A stretch of 64,000 nucleotides of DNA from NCBI GenBank assembly GCA_037139095.1, contig JBAXHD010000002.1, positions 110,393 to 174,392 of the forward strand, in the 5' to 3' direction. This document shows, piece by piece, positions 16,413 to 25,273 of the stretch. A program made the translations under genes and the position numbers. Position 1 is the stretch's first letter, and every line of letters begins with the position of its first letter. The stretch comes from WLMZ01 sp037139095 (GTDB taxonomy: Bacteria > Actinomycetota > Acidimicrobiia > Acidimicrobiales > Ilumatobacteraceae). The notes under the pieces are model-generated. The model searched no databases, was not told where the DNA came from, and worked only from the letters and a program-made list of their open reading frames with translations.

Positions 16413-17969
16413 TCGAAGCCACTTGGTGGCCTTCGTGGTTGTGAGCGCCTCACGTGAGACACGCTGCCACTGCACCTCAAGGTTGCAGCGATCGTGTTGT
16501 TCGCAGGCGATGAGAAATTCAACTCCGGTGTCGCGACGATCACGCGTGCTCGCAACCTCGCGTAACCATTGCTCAGCCAACGCCGAATCGTGGTGTTCGC
16601 CGAGCAATTCTTGGATTGAACTGGCCAGCTCGCCGAGTTGAGCGGCGTGTTTGCCCACGATCGATTCGATCGATTCGGCCGCGTATCTGCAGCGTTTCGC
16701 CCGGATACGAATTTCGTGTAACGCCTCAGGCGAGGGGGTATCGCCAGCGGCGCATAGCGCATGTTTGAGCGAGTGCCACGCGTGCGCCGTGAGCTCAGTG
16801 CCGACGTGCGCCGCAGCCTTCCGTGTAGCTGCATTCGCGTTGTTGTTGAAGACTGGCTTGCGAGCCGCTCGCACGAGATCGTTGATGAGTCGGTCATAGC
16901 GCGTTGAGCGCATATCGGCGAGCATGTTGCGACGTGCGTCATCGCGCTGCTGTGCGAGCAACGTGACGAGGCGACCAAACGATGCAGCGGATCCTTTCGG
17001 CAGCGACGCTTCACGTTGGCGGAGGCGTTCGGTGAGAACCTCGTTCTCGCGAACGGCGCCGAGGCTGCTGGCGAGCCAAGACAGCTCGTTGCGAAGCGAG
17101 CGACTCCACGAGCGATCAAGCAGCGGCGCATACGTGCGCAGGTTCGAACGGAGCTGCCGCGTGGCCACACGGAATGCGTGTACGGCTTCGGGGTCTTCGC
17201 CGAGTCGCACCCCGGCATCGTGACGAATGATCTGCAGAATGCTCGCTGCAATCGTGTGCCGCACGAGGCGTCGGGCGCTCGAATGGCGAGCGCTCAGCGG
17301 TCGAACCACCACGTCGGGTTTCGCGCTGGCATGTGAGCTCAGAGCGCGCACCAGTTTGGGAAGTGGCGTGTGGCCATCGGCGCCAGCCTGAGTCAACACG
17401 TGTTCGATGGTGCTGAGGATGTCGTCGGAGTGGTCGTCGGTGATGAGTAGCTCTACCTCGATCTCGCGAAAGACATTCAACAACAGGTTGCCGTCGTAGA
17501 CCGACACGGTGTCGTCGACAACCTCAGCAACACTTTGACCATCGGGTCGGTGGATGTCGAGAGTGAATCGAGTGGACCGCAGAGTGGCGACGTGTACCAA
17601 CGGACGAGACCTTGAGTACGCGCGCACGAGGTCGGCTGCGGCCACCGGCACGTGGCGATGCGTTCCGGCGAAGGTGAGTTCTGATCTGGTGACGGTGTTG
17701 TGATGCTCAGCGATCGGAAGCTTGAGTGTCCACGGCGTGCCGCCGTCGCCAGATCGGTGACGTAACGTGACGCCGAAGCGGGCGAGCGCAAGATCGCTTG
17801 TGTCGAAGTACGCAGCGACAAGACGTTGCTTGTGGCGTGGTGAACTCACGAGGCCGGATGTCGATAGATCGAACTTCGGCATCCGAAACAGAGGTGAAGC
17901 AGTCAGTTTCACCTCGCGCTCAACGTTCACTCGTGGCGTATCGCTTTCCACGTGAACAGTCTCGCTCAT
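16380..17969 (-). CDS. CYTH-CHAD domain protein
   Basis: A 529-residue protein with an N-terminal CYTH domain carrying the E-x-E-x-K signature (EREVK, residues 17-21) and a C-terminal CHAD helical domain rich in His and Arg (for example HAFRVATRQLRSN and HEIRIRAKRCRYAAE). CYTH domains hydrolyse triphosphates; CHAD domains bind polyphosphate. It starts at ATG 17969, 15 bases after the SulP gene on the same strand, so the two are probably co-transcribed, perhaps linking anion uptake and polyphosphate. Its tail overlaps the end of the GGDEF-EAL gene. Confidence 0.88.
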   Translation of the reverse strand: MSETVHVESDTPRVNVEREVKLTASPLFRMPKFDLSTSGLVSSPRHKQRLVAAYFDTSDLALARFGVTLRHRSGDGGTPWTLKLPIAEHHNTVTRSELTFAGTHRHVPVAAADLVRAYSRSRPLVHVATLRSTRFTLDIHRPDGQSVAEVVDDTVSVYDGNLLLNVFREIEVELLITDDHSDDILSTIEHVLTQAGADGHTPLPKLVRALSSHASAKPDVVVRPLSARHSSARRLVRHTIAASILQIIRHDAGVRLGEDPEAVHAFRVATRQLRSNLRTYAPLLDRSWSRSLRNELSWLASSLGAVRENEVLTERLRQREASLPKGSAASFGRLVTLLAQQRDDARRNMLADMRSTRYDRLINDLVRAARKPVFNNNANAATRKAAAHVGTELTAHAWHSLKHALCAAGDTPSPEALHEIRIRAKRCRYAAESIESIVGKHAAQLGELASSIQELLGEHHDSALAEQWLREVASTRDRRDTGVEFLIACEQHDRCNLEVQWQRVSREALTTTKATKWLRSQRGHVRRNP

Positions 17970-17984
17970 GTGAACGACCGCGAT

Positions 17985-19736
17985 TTACGGACCGGCGGCC
18001 TCGTCGTCGGCAGGGTTCGGAAGGCCAATGACGCTGTAATACGCCTTCATCGCGCTGCCGATGGTTGGGTAGAGCGACTGCTCGCCAATGCGGTCGGTGA
18101 GCCCGTAGAGGCGAAGCCGGTCTTTCACCCCGCCTTCCATGTCGGCGACCACCAGTGTGATCGAACGTGCGGTGAATTCGTCGAGCAGGCCGCCGAGCAT
18201 TTCGGCTGCTGTGGTATCGATATCAGTGATTGGTTCGGCGGCAAGGACCACCCATCGAATTGGCTCTGGGCGATCGTTGATCGCTGCGCGGATTTCTTGA
18301 GCGAAGTGATCGGCGTTGGCGAAGAACAGCGGCGCATCGAACCGAAAGAGCACCAAGCCCGGCGCGAGGATGGCTTCGGGGTGGCGAGCGAGATCGTGGT
18401 AGCCCTTGCGGTTGGTGATGCGACCGAGAACAGCACTGTGCGGGCGCCAGGCCCTGCGAAGAAAATCGGCAACAGAGAGTGCTATCGCTACGCCGAGGCC
18501 GCGCATTGGGCCCAGCCACGCAACGCCAATCGTGGTGATAAGTGAGAGAGCGAGTTCGACTCGGCTGACCTTTGCTAGCCATGTCAGCGTTGGTAGATCG
18601 GCGAGAACAAAGGCAGCCGAGATCAAGATGGCGGCGAGTGTCGCGATAGCGAGGTTGCTCATCAGGTTGTTGGCGAAGACCAGAATGGCCAAGATTGCGG
18701 CTGAGCCAATTACCCCGGTGAGTTGGGTGCGGGCGCCGTTTGTTTCGGCCACTGCGGTTCGGCTTGCCGACCCGCTCACGGGGAATCCGTGGAAGAGGCC
18801 AGCCGCAATATTCGAGGCGCCGATTGCCACCATCTCGTGACTCGCATCGACATGATCGCCGCGTTTGAGCGCCAGGGCTCGAGACACAGGTGAGGTGTCG
18901 GCAAGTGCGAGAAAAGCGAGGCCGGCGGCGCTGACAATGAGGTCGCGTAGATCATGGGCACTCACGTTCGGGACGCCGAGGCGAGGGAATCCGCGCGGCG
19001 TTGTTCCGACAGCAACAACGCCTCGCCGCTTGAGATCGAGCACACCCATTGCGACGATTGAGCCCACAACTGCGAGCGCCACGCCGGGCACTCGTGGCAC
19101 CCAGTGGCGACACGCGACGATGAGCGCGAGCGAAGCGAGACCAATGATCGTTGTGTTGAGACGGGCATCGCCTGCTGTGAGGCCCTTGGCGAACAGCCAC
19201 AGTTCTCGTGGTACCGAACCCGTGCGTGTCGCGAGTCCGACGAGCTTGGGAAGTTGGCCGGCAATGATGATGAGCGCCACACCGTTGAGGAAGCCGATGC
19301 GCACTGGCTTCGAGAGCAGCTCGGCGACAATGCCGAGCTTGGCTAATCCGGCGGCGACACAGATGAGGCCCATCAAGATGGCGAGGGCGCTTGCAAGTGC
19401 AACGGCGCGTGCGGGGTCGGCTCCGATGCCTGCGACCGCAACAAGGGCGGCAAACACAATCGGGGCCAAGGTGGAGTCGGGCCCGACGACCAAGATTCTT
19501 GATGGGCCAAAGAGCGCGTAGGCAAGCAACGCCGCGGCGGTTGTGTAGAGGCCTACCTCGGGCGGGAGGCCGGCGAGGCCGGCATACGCCATGCCTTGAG
19601 GAACCAGCAATGTGGTGAGTATAAGGCCCGCGACGAGGTCGTGACGGAACCATTCGCGCTTGTAGCCGCGCAGCACTGCGAAGCCCGGGACGAGGCGCCC
19701 AATTTGCCCAGATCGCGAACCACTGTGGACGGACAT
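17985..19736 (-). CDS. SulP/SLC26-family anion transporter with STAS domain
   Basis: A 583-residue inner-membrane transporter: an N-terminal SulP core of roughly 12 helices beginning with DLVAGLILTTLLVPQGMAYA and GLYTTAAALLAYALFGPSR, then a C-terminal STAS domain (about residues 440-560, with IRWVVLAAEPITDIDTTAAE). Members carry sulfate, bicarbonate or other anions with protons or sodium. The intact DTTAAE loop is typical of STAS domains. The start at ATG 19736 is 21 bases after recD on the same strand. A link to bicarbonate would fit the beta-carbonic anhydrase at 42251, but sulfate is equally possible. Confidence 0.9.
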   Translation of the reverse strand: MSVHSGSRSGQIGRLVPGFAVLRGYKREWFRHDLVAGLILTTLLVPQGMAYAGLAGLPPEVGLYTTAAALLAYALFGPSRILVVGPDSTLAPIVFAALVAVAGIGADPARAVALASALAILMGLICVAAGLAKLGIVAELLSKPVRIGFLNGVALIIIAGQLPKLVGLATRTGSVPRELWLFAKGLTAGDARLNTTIIGLASLALIVACRHWVPRVPGVALAVVGSIVAMGVLDLKRRGVVAVGTTPRGFPRLGVPNVSAHDLRDLIVSAAGLAFLALADTSPVSRALALKRGDHVDASHEMVAIGASNIAAGLFHGFPVSGSASRTAVAETNGARTQLTGVIGSAAILAILVFANNLMSNLAIATLAAILISAAFVLADLPTLTWLAKVSRVELALSLITTIGVAWLGPMRGLGVAIALSVADFLRRAWRPHSAVLGRITNRKGYHDLARHPEAILAPGLVLFRFDAPLFFANADHFAQEIRAAINDRPEPIRWVVLAAEPITDIDTTAAEMLGGLLDEFTARSITLVVADMEGGVKDRLRLYGLTDRIGEQSLYPTIGSAMKAYYSVIGLPNPADDEAAGP

Positions 19737-19757
19737 TTCACCGTCAGAGTAGCCGGA

Positions 19758-21710
19758 TCACAGCGGGGCTGAAGCGAGCGCTGCGGTGAGGCCGGTGATG
19801 CGACTGCCCGGCGTCTGTACCGCTTTGACGACGGCGGCGGCTGTGCCCACCACGATGAGGCGACGGGTAGTGCGCGTGACTGCGGTGTACAACAATTCGC
19901 GGCCGATGAGCGGCGAGGATTCGGGCGGTAACACGACAACCACTGTGTCGTATTCGGATCCTTGGCTCTTATGAATGGTCATTGCGAACGCGGTCTCGAC
20001 CGACTCGAGTTGCGCGGGAGCGAAGAGCCGAACTTCGTCGCCCACACGAAACGCGGCGCGTGGTCCTTCTGGTTGCGCTACGACCACGCCAGTGTCGCCG
20101 TTGGCTAAGTGCGTGCGCGGATCGTTGCGGGTAATGAGCAATGCTCGCCCGGGATAGAAACGAGTGGAAGCGGCAGAGCCGAGCATCCACTGTTCGATGG
20201 TGTGGTTCCATGTCTCGGCGCCGAACGGCCCGTGCTTGTGTGCGCACAGTACGCGCACGCCGGTGAGCTCGCGCAACGCATCGTTGGCTCGATTGTCGAG
20301 TGCCGCAGCGAGCGACGCTGCGCACGGCTCGGCCACCACAGCGCGCACCGCTGCCATAACGGTGGGGCTGTTTGGGTCGCGGTGTTCGACAAAGGTGAGC
20401 AGCGGCAGCCCGGTAGTGGCGTCGCTGGCGCCAGCGCGCAGCAGTTCGACAACGTGGTTGGGAAGGTTGTCGCGGATGGCGTCGGCCAAGGGGGCAATGG
20501 GTGATCCGCTCTGCTGGCGGCGAGGGCGATTGAGACGCACCACGTGTTGGTGCAGCGGCGACTCGGGGGACTGGGCAGCCGTGACCATGTTGGCGAGCAC
20601 TGAGCCGACCTCGATACTTTCGAGTTGATCTGGGTCGCCGACCAAGATCAGCGTTGCATCGGGTCGCACGGCTTCGAGCAGCCGAGCCATGAGGGGCAGC
20701 GACACCATTGAGGTTTCGTCGATAACCACAACATCGTGCGGTAGTGGATTGCTCGCATTGTGATTGAATCGTGTGCTGTTGAGGCCGCGCGGTCCCAGTA
20801 GCCGGTGCACGGTGGTGGTGGGCATGCGGTTGAGTTGGTCGGCGATTTCGGCGGGCAAGATGGGGGAGCTGTCGTGGGTGGCACTCGCAGCGGTGATGAT
20901 GGCCTCACGTAATCGCGTTGCGGCCTTTCCGGTGGGCGCCGCCAAGGCAATGCGCAATGTGGTGTCGCTCTCGCGTGCGTTGTGGAGCATGACCGCTAGG
21001 AGACGCGCGATGGTGTGGGTCTTGCCGGTTCCGGGCCCGCCGACGATGACACCCAAGGTGGAGGACACGGCGGCGAGCGCCGCTTGATGCTGCGTATTGG
21101 GGTCGTTTTCGTGCGTGACCGGGTTGAGCTCGGTGGCGGGCAGGAGGCGGCTGAGCAGGGCTTCGGCGCTGTCGCTGAGCGCAGCGATCGCTGTGCCAGT
21201 GCACCGAGCTCGAAGCGATGTGGCCACGATGCATTCGTCGACCCATTGACGTTGGGTGTAGAGCTTGAGGCCATTGAGGACCAACGGATGGGTGTCGAAC
21301 ACGGGCTCGGGATCGACTGTCGAGACCACCCTGACCACGGCGCTTGCCCGCAGCGCTTCGGACCATTGTTCTGGGTTGGGCCAGCTCAAGGTGTCGAATG
21401 TTGATGGCGCAACTGCCGCTTCGGTACCGAGCCGATCGCTGTCTTGATCGTCGGCGAGTTCGGCGAGTTCTGCGCGTGTCATGACGACTGCTTGGCTCAG
21501 GTCGATGCACACGTGACCGTGAAGCGGTGCCCACAGAGCCAAGGCGGCGCCGAGATGCACCAACGGTGATGCCTGCGGGTCGGACCGAGTGATGACTTCG
21601 GTGGCGTGTAGCTCTGCCACACCAAACACGCCGGCATCGACCCATGGCTGAAGCGAGGCGACCGATGGTGCCAGCGTTGGCACGAGTGGCTGGGTGATTG
21701 ATGAGGTCAC
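19758..21710 (-). CDS. recD: Exodeoxyribonuclease V subunit alpha RecD
   Basis: A 650-residue superfamily 1B (5'-3') helicase subunit of RecBCD. It carries Walker A GGPGTGKTHTIARL, DETSMVSLPLM (Walker B region), GDPDQLESIEVGSVL and the C-terminal helicase motif MTIHKSQGSEYDTVVVVLP. GTG 21710 overlaps the TGA of recB (GTGA), giving translational coupling; a longer frame reading into recB has no similarity. Order recC-recB-recD matches mycobacteria. The complex unwinds and resects double-strand breaks for RecA loading. Confidence 0.94.
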   Translation of the reverse strand: MTSSITQPLVPTLAPSVASLQPWVDAGVFGVAELHATEVITRSDPQASPLVHLGAALALWAPLHGHVCIDLSQAVVMTRAELAELADDQDSDRLGTEAAVAPSTFDTLSWPNPEQWSEALRASAVVRVVSTVDPEPVFDTHPLVLNGLKLYTQRQWVDECIVATSLRARCTGTAIAALSDSAEALLSRLLPATELNPVTHENDPNTQHQAALAAVSSTLGVIVGGPGTGKTHTIARLLAVMLHNARESDTTLRIALAAPTGKAATRLREAIITAASATHDSSPILPAEIADQLNRMPTTTVHRLLGPRGLNSTRFNHNASNPLPHDVVVIDETSMVSLPLMARLLEAVRPDATLILVGDPDQLESIEVGSVLANMVTAAQSPESPLHQHVVRLNRPRRQQSGSPIAPLADAIRDNLPNHVVELLRAGASDATTGLPLLTFVEHRDPNSPTVMAAVRAVVAEPCAASLAAALDNRANDALRELTGVRVLCAHKHGPFGAETWNHTIEQWMLGSAASTRFYPGRALLITRNDPRTHLANGDTGVVVAQPEGPRAAFRVGDEVRLFAPAQLESVETAFAMTIHKSQGSEYDTVVVVLPPESSPLIGRELLYTAVTRTTRRLIVVGTAAAVVKAVQTPGSRITGLTAALASAPL

Positions 21711-24700
21711 GATGCACTTCCGGTGGCAAACAGATTGTCGAGTGCGACGACCGTCTCGGTTGGTGGTCGCCATGAAAACACGCCATGGGACACATCGTGA
21801 ACACGGGGTGTATGCGGGCCGACCATGCCGCGAACAAACAGGTAGCCAACACCACCGAGATGTTGATCGGGGTGATAGGCGGAGCCAAGGCGCCAACGCA
21901 GATAGCGATGGAGCGCCACGGTGTAGAGCAGCGCCTGAAGCGGGTACCGATGCTCTTGCATTGCCGACACCAGATGCTGGGGAGCGTATGAAGCTACGGG
22001 ATCGGTGGCGCCAGGCACATGCAGACGGTTGGTCTTGTAGTCGACGACGAGGTACTTGTGTGTGTCGTTGTGTGGCACTCGGAATACGGCATCGATAGAT
22101 CCGTTCATCCAGCCAGAGATGTCGATGCCGTGTGTCTCTGCTGCGAGAAGTTCGGCGTAGGGGCGCACCGGGTCGGCGGTTGGCAGCGTGCGCAGCAGAA
22201 TGTCGGCAATCGCACGAGTTGGCATGGTGTGCGCTGCGGCGGCGGTGGCCTCATTGATTGGGAAGTCGAAGTTGAGTTCGCTCAGGCGGTTGTCGGGAGA
22301 CAAGTCGCAGAGCGCGAATTGATTGAACAGTGGACCAAGCGGTGTTTGCAGTGCAGCGATGAGGCCCGCCACGACCCGCTCGGTATCGAGATGAAGTGCG
22401 TTGCGCTGAGCATGGTGAGTGACCAGCGCACGCACATCAGTTTCGAGATTGGGTGAGGTGAAATCGAGTTCTTCGAGAACCGTGTGCACGAACGTGCCGA
22501 ATGAGGTGCCCGCCACGGCGTCGGCGAGGTGGGCGACAACCTCGCCCGATCGCTGTGGTTGTGGCGCTAATGCGCGTGACCCACCGACGGTGATGATTCC
22601 ATCGGCAGAAGAGGTTGGCTCGTCGGAGCCACCACGAACTGGAGCGAACGCCGCATGATCGACGCCGCCGTGGGTCATGGTGTCGATGGTGTTGCCGAGG
22701 CGGGTGAACGACCAGCGTTTCCAGGTGGGGTTGGCGAGGGTGCGGCGCGTACCGGTGGAGGCAGTTGCAAGGACCGCCGAGGATCGCTGGTCGGCGCCAG
22801 CCCACCAATTAGTGGAGACGTGCTCGGGTACCTCGTTCAGGCTGATGGCGCCGGCGCTGGTGGATGCGAGCACGCGCAGTTGTTCAACAACGTCGTGCAT
22901 TGAGAGGGCCTGATACGCCGGAGCCGTTTCATCGATCGTTCCGGTGCGTTTGACCCGTAAGGTGCTGGCCGAGTTGAGCGACAGCCCGTTGCCATCGCGG
23001 TCGAGCAGAATGCGTGCGAGGGCAGACTTGTTTGCCGACGTGGTGGAAGCCCACCACACCTCAAGGCGGTGCTGTGCGCGGGTGAGTGCGACGTAGAGCA
23101 AGCGCAGGTCGTCGCCCTCGTTGTCGAGTCTGGCCCGCCGTTCGCGAGCACCTTGGTCGCGCGCGCTGGCGGGGTCGTCAGGGTCGAGCAAGCCTTGGTT
23201 CCACGCAACCGAGGACGCGAGGTCGATCGTGCGCGCGCCATCGGGGCTGGTATACGAATATGGCTTGTTCAGTTTGTTCGGCTGTTTGAACCCAAATGGC
23301 AACAACACGATGGGGTACTCAAGACCCTTGGCCGAATGGATGGTGGTGATCTGCACCGCCAAGGCATCGGAGTCGATGCGGCGCATGGTGGACTCGCTGC
23401 GGTCGCTGGTTGACCGAACCATCTCGTCGAGAACTCGCAGCACTTGGCCAGCTTCGGCCCCGGCGGGCAAGGCGTTGGCCAAGAGTTCGGCGATGTGGTC
23501 GAGGTCGGTGAGGTGCCGCTCGCCTTGTTCGAGGCGCAGAATTGATGGCAGCAGTTCGGGCCGGGCCTTTTCTTCGTCGTACATCGCGGCCAGGCCATTT
23601 CGGTGCAGGCGAAGCGCCATCGTTGCGACCCGCTCTTGCATCGCGGCAAGCGTGGCATCGGCTTCGGGGCCGCAGAATGCGGCCGGGTCGGTGCCCAAGA
23701 ACCAGCCAAGTGCCGCGCCGCGAACCGACGGAGCATGGGATGGATTGGCCAACGCGGTGAGAAGCAAGCGCCACTGCATCACGGCCGGTGTTGTGAGGAC
23801 TGAGCCAGTTCGAGTGCGCACTGCTGGGATACCGGCCTGGCGAAGCGCTGCGGCAACGTGTTCGGCGTTGCTGTGCGCGCTGACCAACACAGCGATGTCG
23901 CCGGGGCGCACGGACTTGGGTGAGGTGCTCCCCGCAGCGGTGATGGTGTCGTGCTCGAGAATGTGGATGATGCGTTTGACAAGGTGGGACAGCACGACTG
24001 CTCGCACCTTGGGCATGCGCAGTTGCTTCCCGTTCTTTAAGAGCAAGCTGTCGTGGGGCATGACTGCGTGTAGTTGCACAGCGGCTTCGGTGCCGAGTGC
24101 GTTGAACGGGGCGGTTTCGCAGGGTTCCACTGGCATGAACCCGATGCGCGGATCGCCGAGCGTGGCTCCGGTAAAGAGATGCTCAATGCCGAGCAGCAGT
24201 TGCCGATCGGAGCGGTGGTTGGTGGCCAGACTGAACACCGTGGGCTGATCGACAGCGTTGAGATAAGCGTGAACATCGGCTCCGCGAAACCGGTAGATCG
24301 CTTGTTTTGGGTCGCCCACGGTGATGAGTGCTTTGCTCGCGAAGGCCGTCTGAAAGACCTGCCATTGCACCCGATCGGTGTCTTGAAATTCGTCGATGAG
24401 CACTACCGAGAACCGTGCAGCGAGTTGCTCGGCCACGGCGGGTCCGTGCACTGGATCGATGATTGCATCGTGCAGATCGGTGATCAACGAGTCGTATCCG
24501 ATTTCACCACGTGCTTGTTGTCGAGTCTTCACCTCGGCGCACGCGCGCAGCACGAGATTGCTCCACCGCTTCGCGAGGGCTCCGGTGATCTCCTCGTCGA
24601 CCAGCTCGGTTTCGGCGGACGGCACGAATCGGGCACCCGGGTTACTGATCACCGCGGTGACCGCCTCGATCAAGCTCGTCTCGACCTTCGGCGGGGTAAG

Positions 24701-25273
24701 TGCATCTTTTGAGCTGTTGTCAGAGAGCACGGATGGATCGTCGGCCAACTGACTGATGAGGAGATCTCTGCAGACCTCGGCGACGATGTCTGCTGCGTTG
24801 TCGACAAGCTCGGCATTGGGGTTGTTGCCCGCACGTAGGCCGAGTTGCCCCAACGCCTGTTGGCAAAATCCGTGGATGGTGGTGATGGCGAGTTCGTCGA
24901 AACGGGCGATGGCCTCAAGAAGATGTCGGCGCCGTTTCTCGGCGTTGCCCGCGCTTGCGCTGGCCTGCACGAAGTCGATGAGCCATTGAGGTGTGCCGCT
25001 GAGATCGGCATCGGGAAGTAGGGCTCTTGCTGCTGTTCCGAGCATCGACCGTGTGCGATCGCGAAGTTCGGTGACAGCGGCGCGGGTGAACGTGACCACG
25101 AGCAACTGGTCGGCGGTGATGCCGTTCTCTGCGATGTAGCGCACGATCAGCGCAGTGAGTGTGTAGGTCTTGCCGGTGCCGGCGCTGGCCTCGAGCGCTG
25201 CGCGGCCAGTGGGTAGCGGCAGGCTGAGGTTGAACGGCACCCGCTCTGGAGCAGCGAAGGAATGATTACTCAT
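21707..25273 (-). CDS. recB: Exodeoxyribonuclease V subunit beta RecB (helicase-nuclease)
   Basis: A 1,188-residue UvrD-like 3'-5' helicase with C-terminal nuclease. Walker A is EASAGTGKTYTLTALIVRY near residues 31-49; IDEFQDTDRVQW is the DEXQ motif; GDPKQAIYRFRGAD and TIHSAKGLEYPIVLLPF are later helicase motifs. The C-terminal nuclease core shows SIDAVFR and VVDYKTNR, matching the catalytic Asp-Asp-Lys of E. coli RecB. ATG 25273 overlaps the recC stop (ATGA). Both helicase and nuclease look intact. Confidence 0.95.
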   Translation of the reverse strand: MSNHSFAAPERVPFNLSLPLPTGRAALEASAGTGKTYTLTALIVRYIAENGITADQLLVVTFTRAAVTELRDRTRSMLGTAARALLPDADLSGTPQWLIDFVQASASAGNAEKRRRHLLEAIARFDELAITTIHGFCQQALGQLGLRAGNNPNAELVDNAADIVAEVCRDLLISQLADDPSVLSDNSSKDALTPPKVETSLIEAVTAVISNPGARFVPSAETELVDEEITGALAKRWSNLVLRACAEVKTRQQARGEIGYDSLITDLHDAIIDPVHGPAVAEQLAARFSVVLIDEFQDTDRVQWQVFQTAFASKALITVGDPKQAIYRFRGADVHAYLNAVDQPTVFSLATNHRSDRQLLLGIEHLFTGATLGDPRIGFMPVEPCETAPFNALGTEAAVQLHAVMPHDSLLLKNGKQLRMPKVRAVVLSHLVKRIIHILEHDTITAAGSTSPKSVRPGDIAVLVSAHSNAEHVAAALRQAGIPAVRTRTGSVLTTPAVMQWRLLLTALANPSHAPSVRGAALGWFLGTDPAAFCGPEADATLAAMQERVATMALRLHRNGLAAMYDEEKARPELLPSILRLEQGERHLTDLDHIAELLANALPAGAEAGQVLRVLDEMVRSTSDRSESTMRRIDSDALAVQITTIHSAKGLEYPIVLLPFGFKQPNKLNKPYSYTSPDGARTIDLASSVAWNQGLLDPDDPASARDQGARERRARLDNEGDDLRLLYVALTRAQHRLEVWWASTTSANKSALARILLDRDGNGLSLNSASTLRVKRTGTIDETAPAYQALSMHDVVEQLRVLASTSAGAISLNEVPEHVSTNWWAGADQRSSAVLATASTGTRRTLANPTWKRWSFTRLGNTIDTMTHGGVDHAAFAPVRGGSDEPTSSADGIITVGGSRALAPQPQRSGEVVAHLADAVAGTSFGTFVHTVLEELDFTSPNLETDVRALVTHHAQRNALHLDTERVVAGLIAALQTPLGPLFNQFALCDLSPDNRLSELNFDFPINEATAAAAHTMPTRAIADILLRTLPTADPVRPYAELLAAETHGIDISGWMNGSIDAVFRVPHNDTHKYLVVDYKTNRLHVPGATDPVASYAPQHLVSAMQEHRYPLQALLYTVALHRYLRWRLGSAYHPDQHLGGVGYLFVRGMVGPHTPRVHDVSHGVFSWRPPTETVVALDNLFATGSAS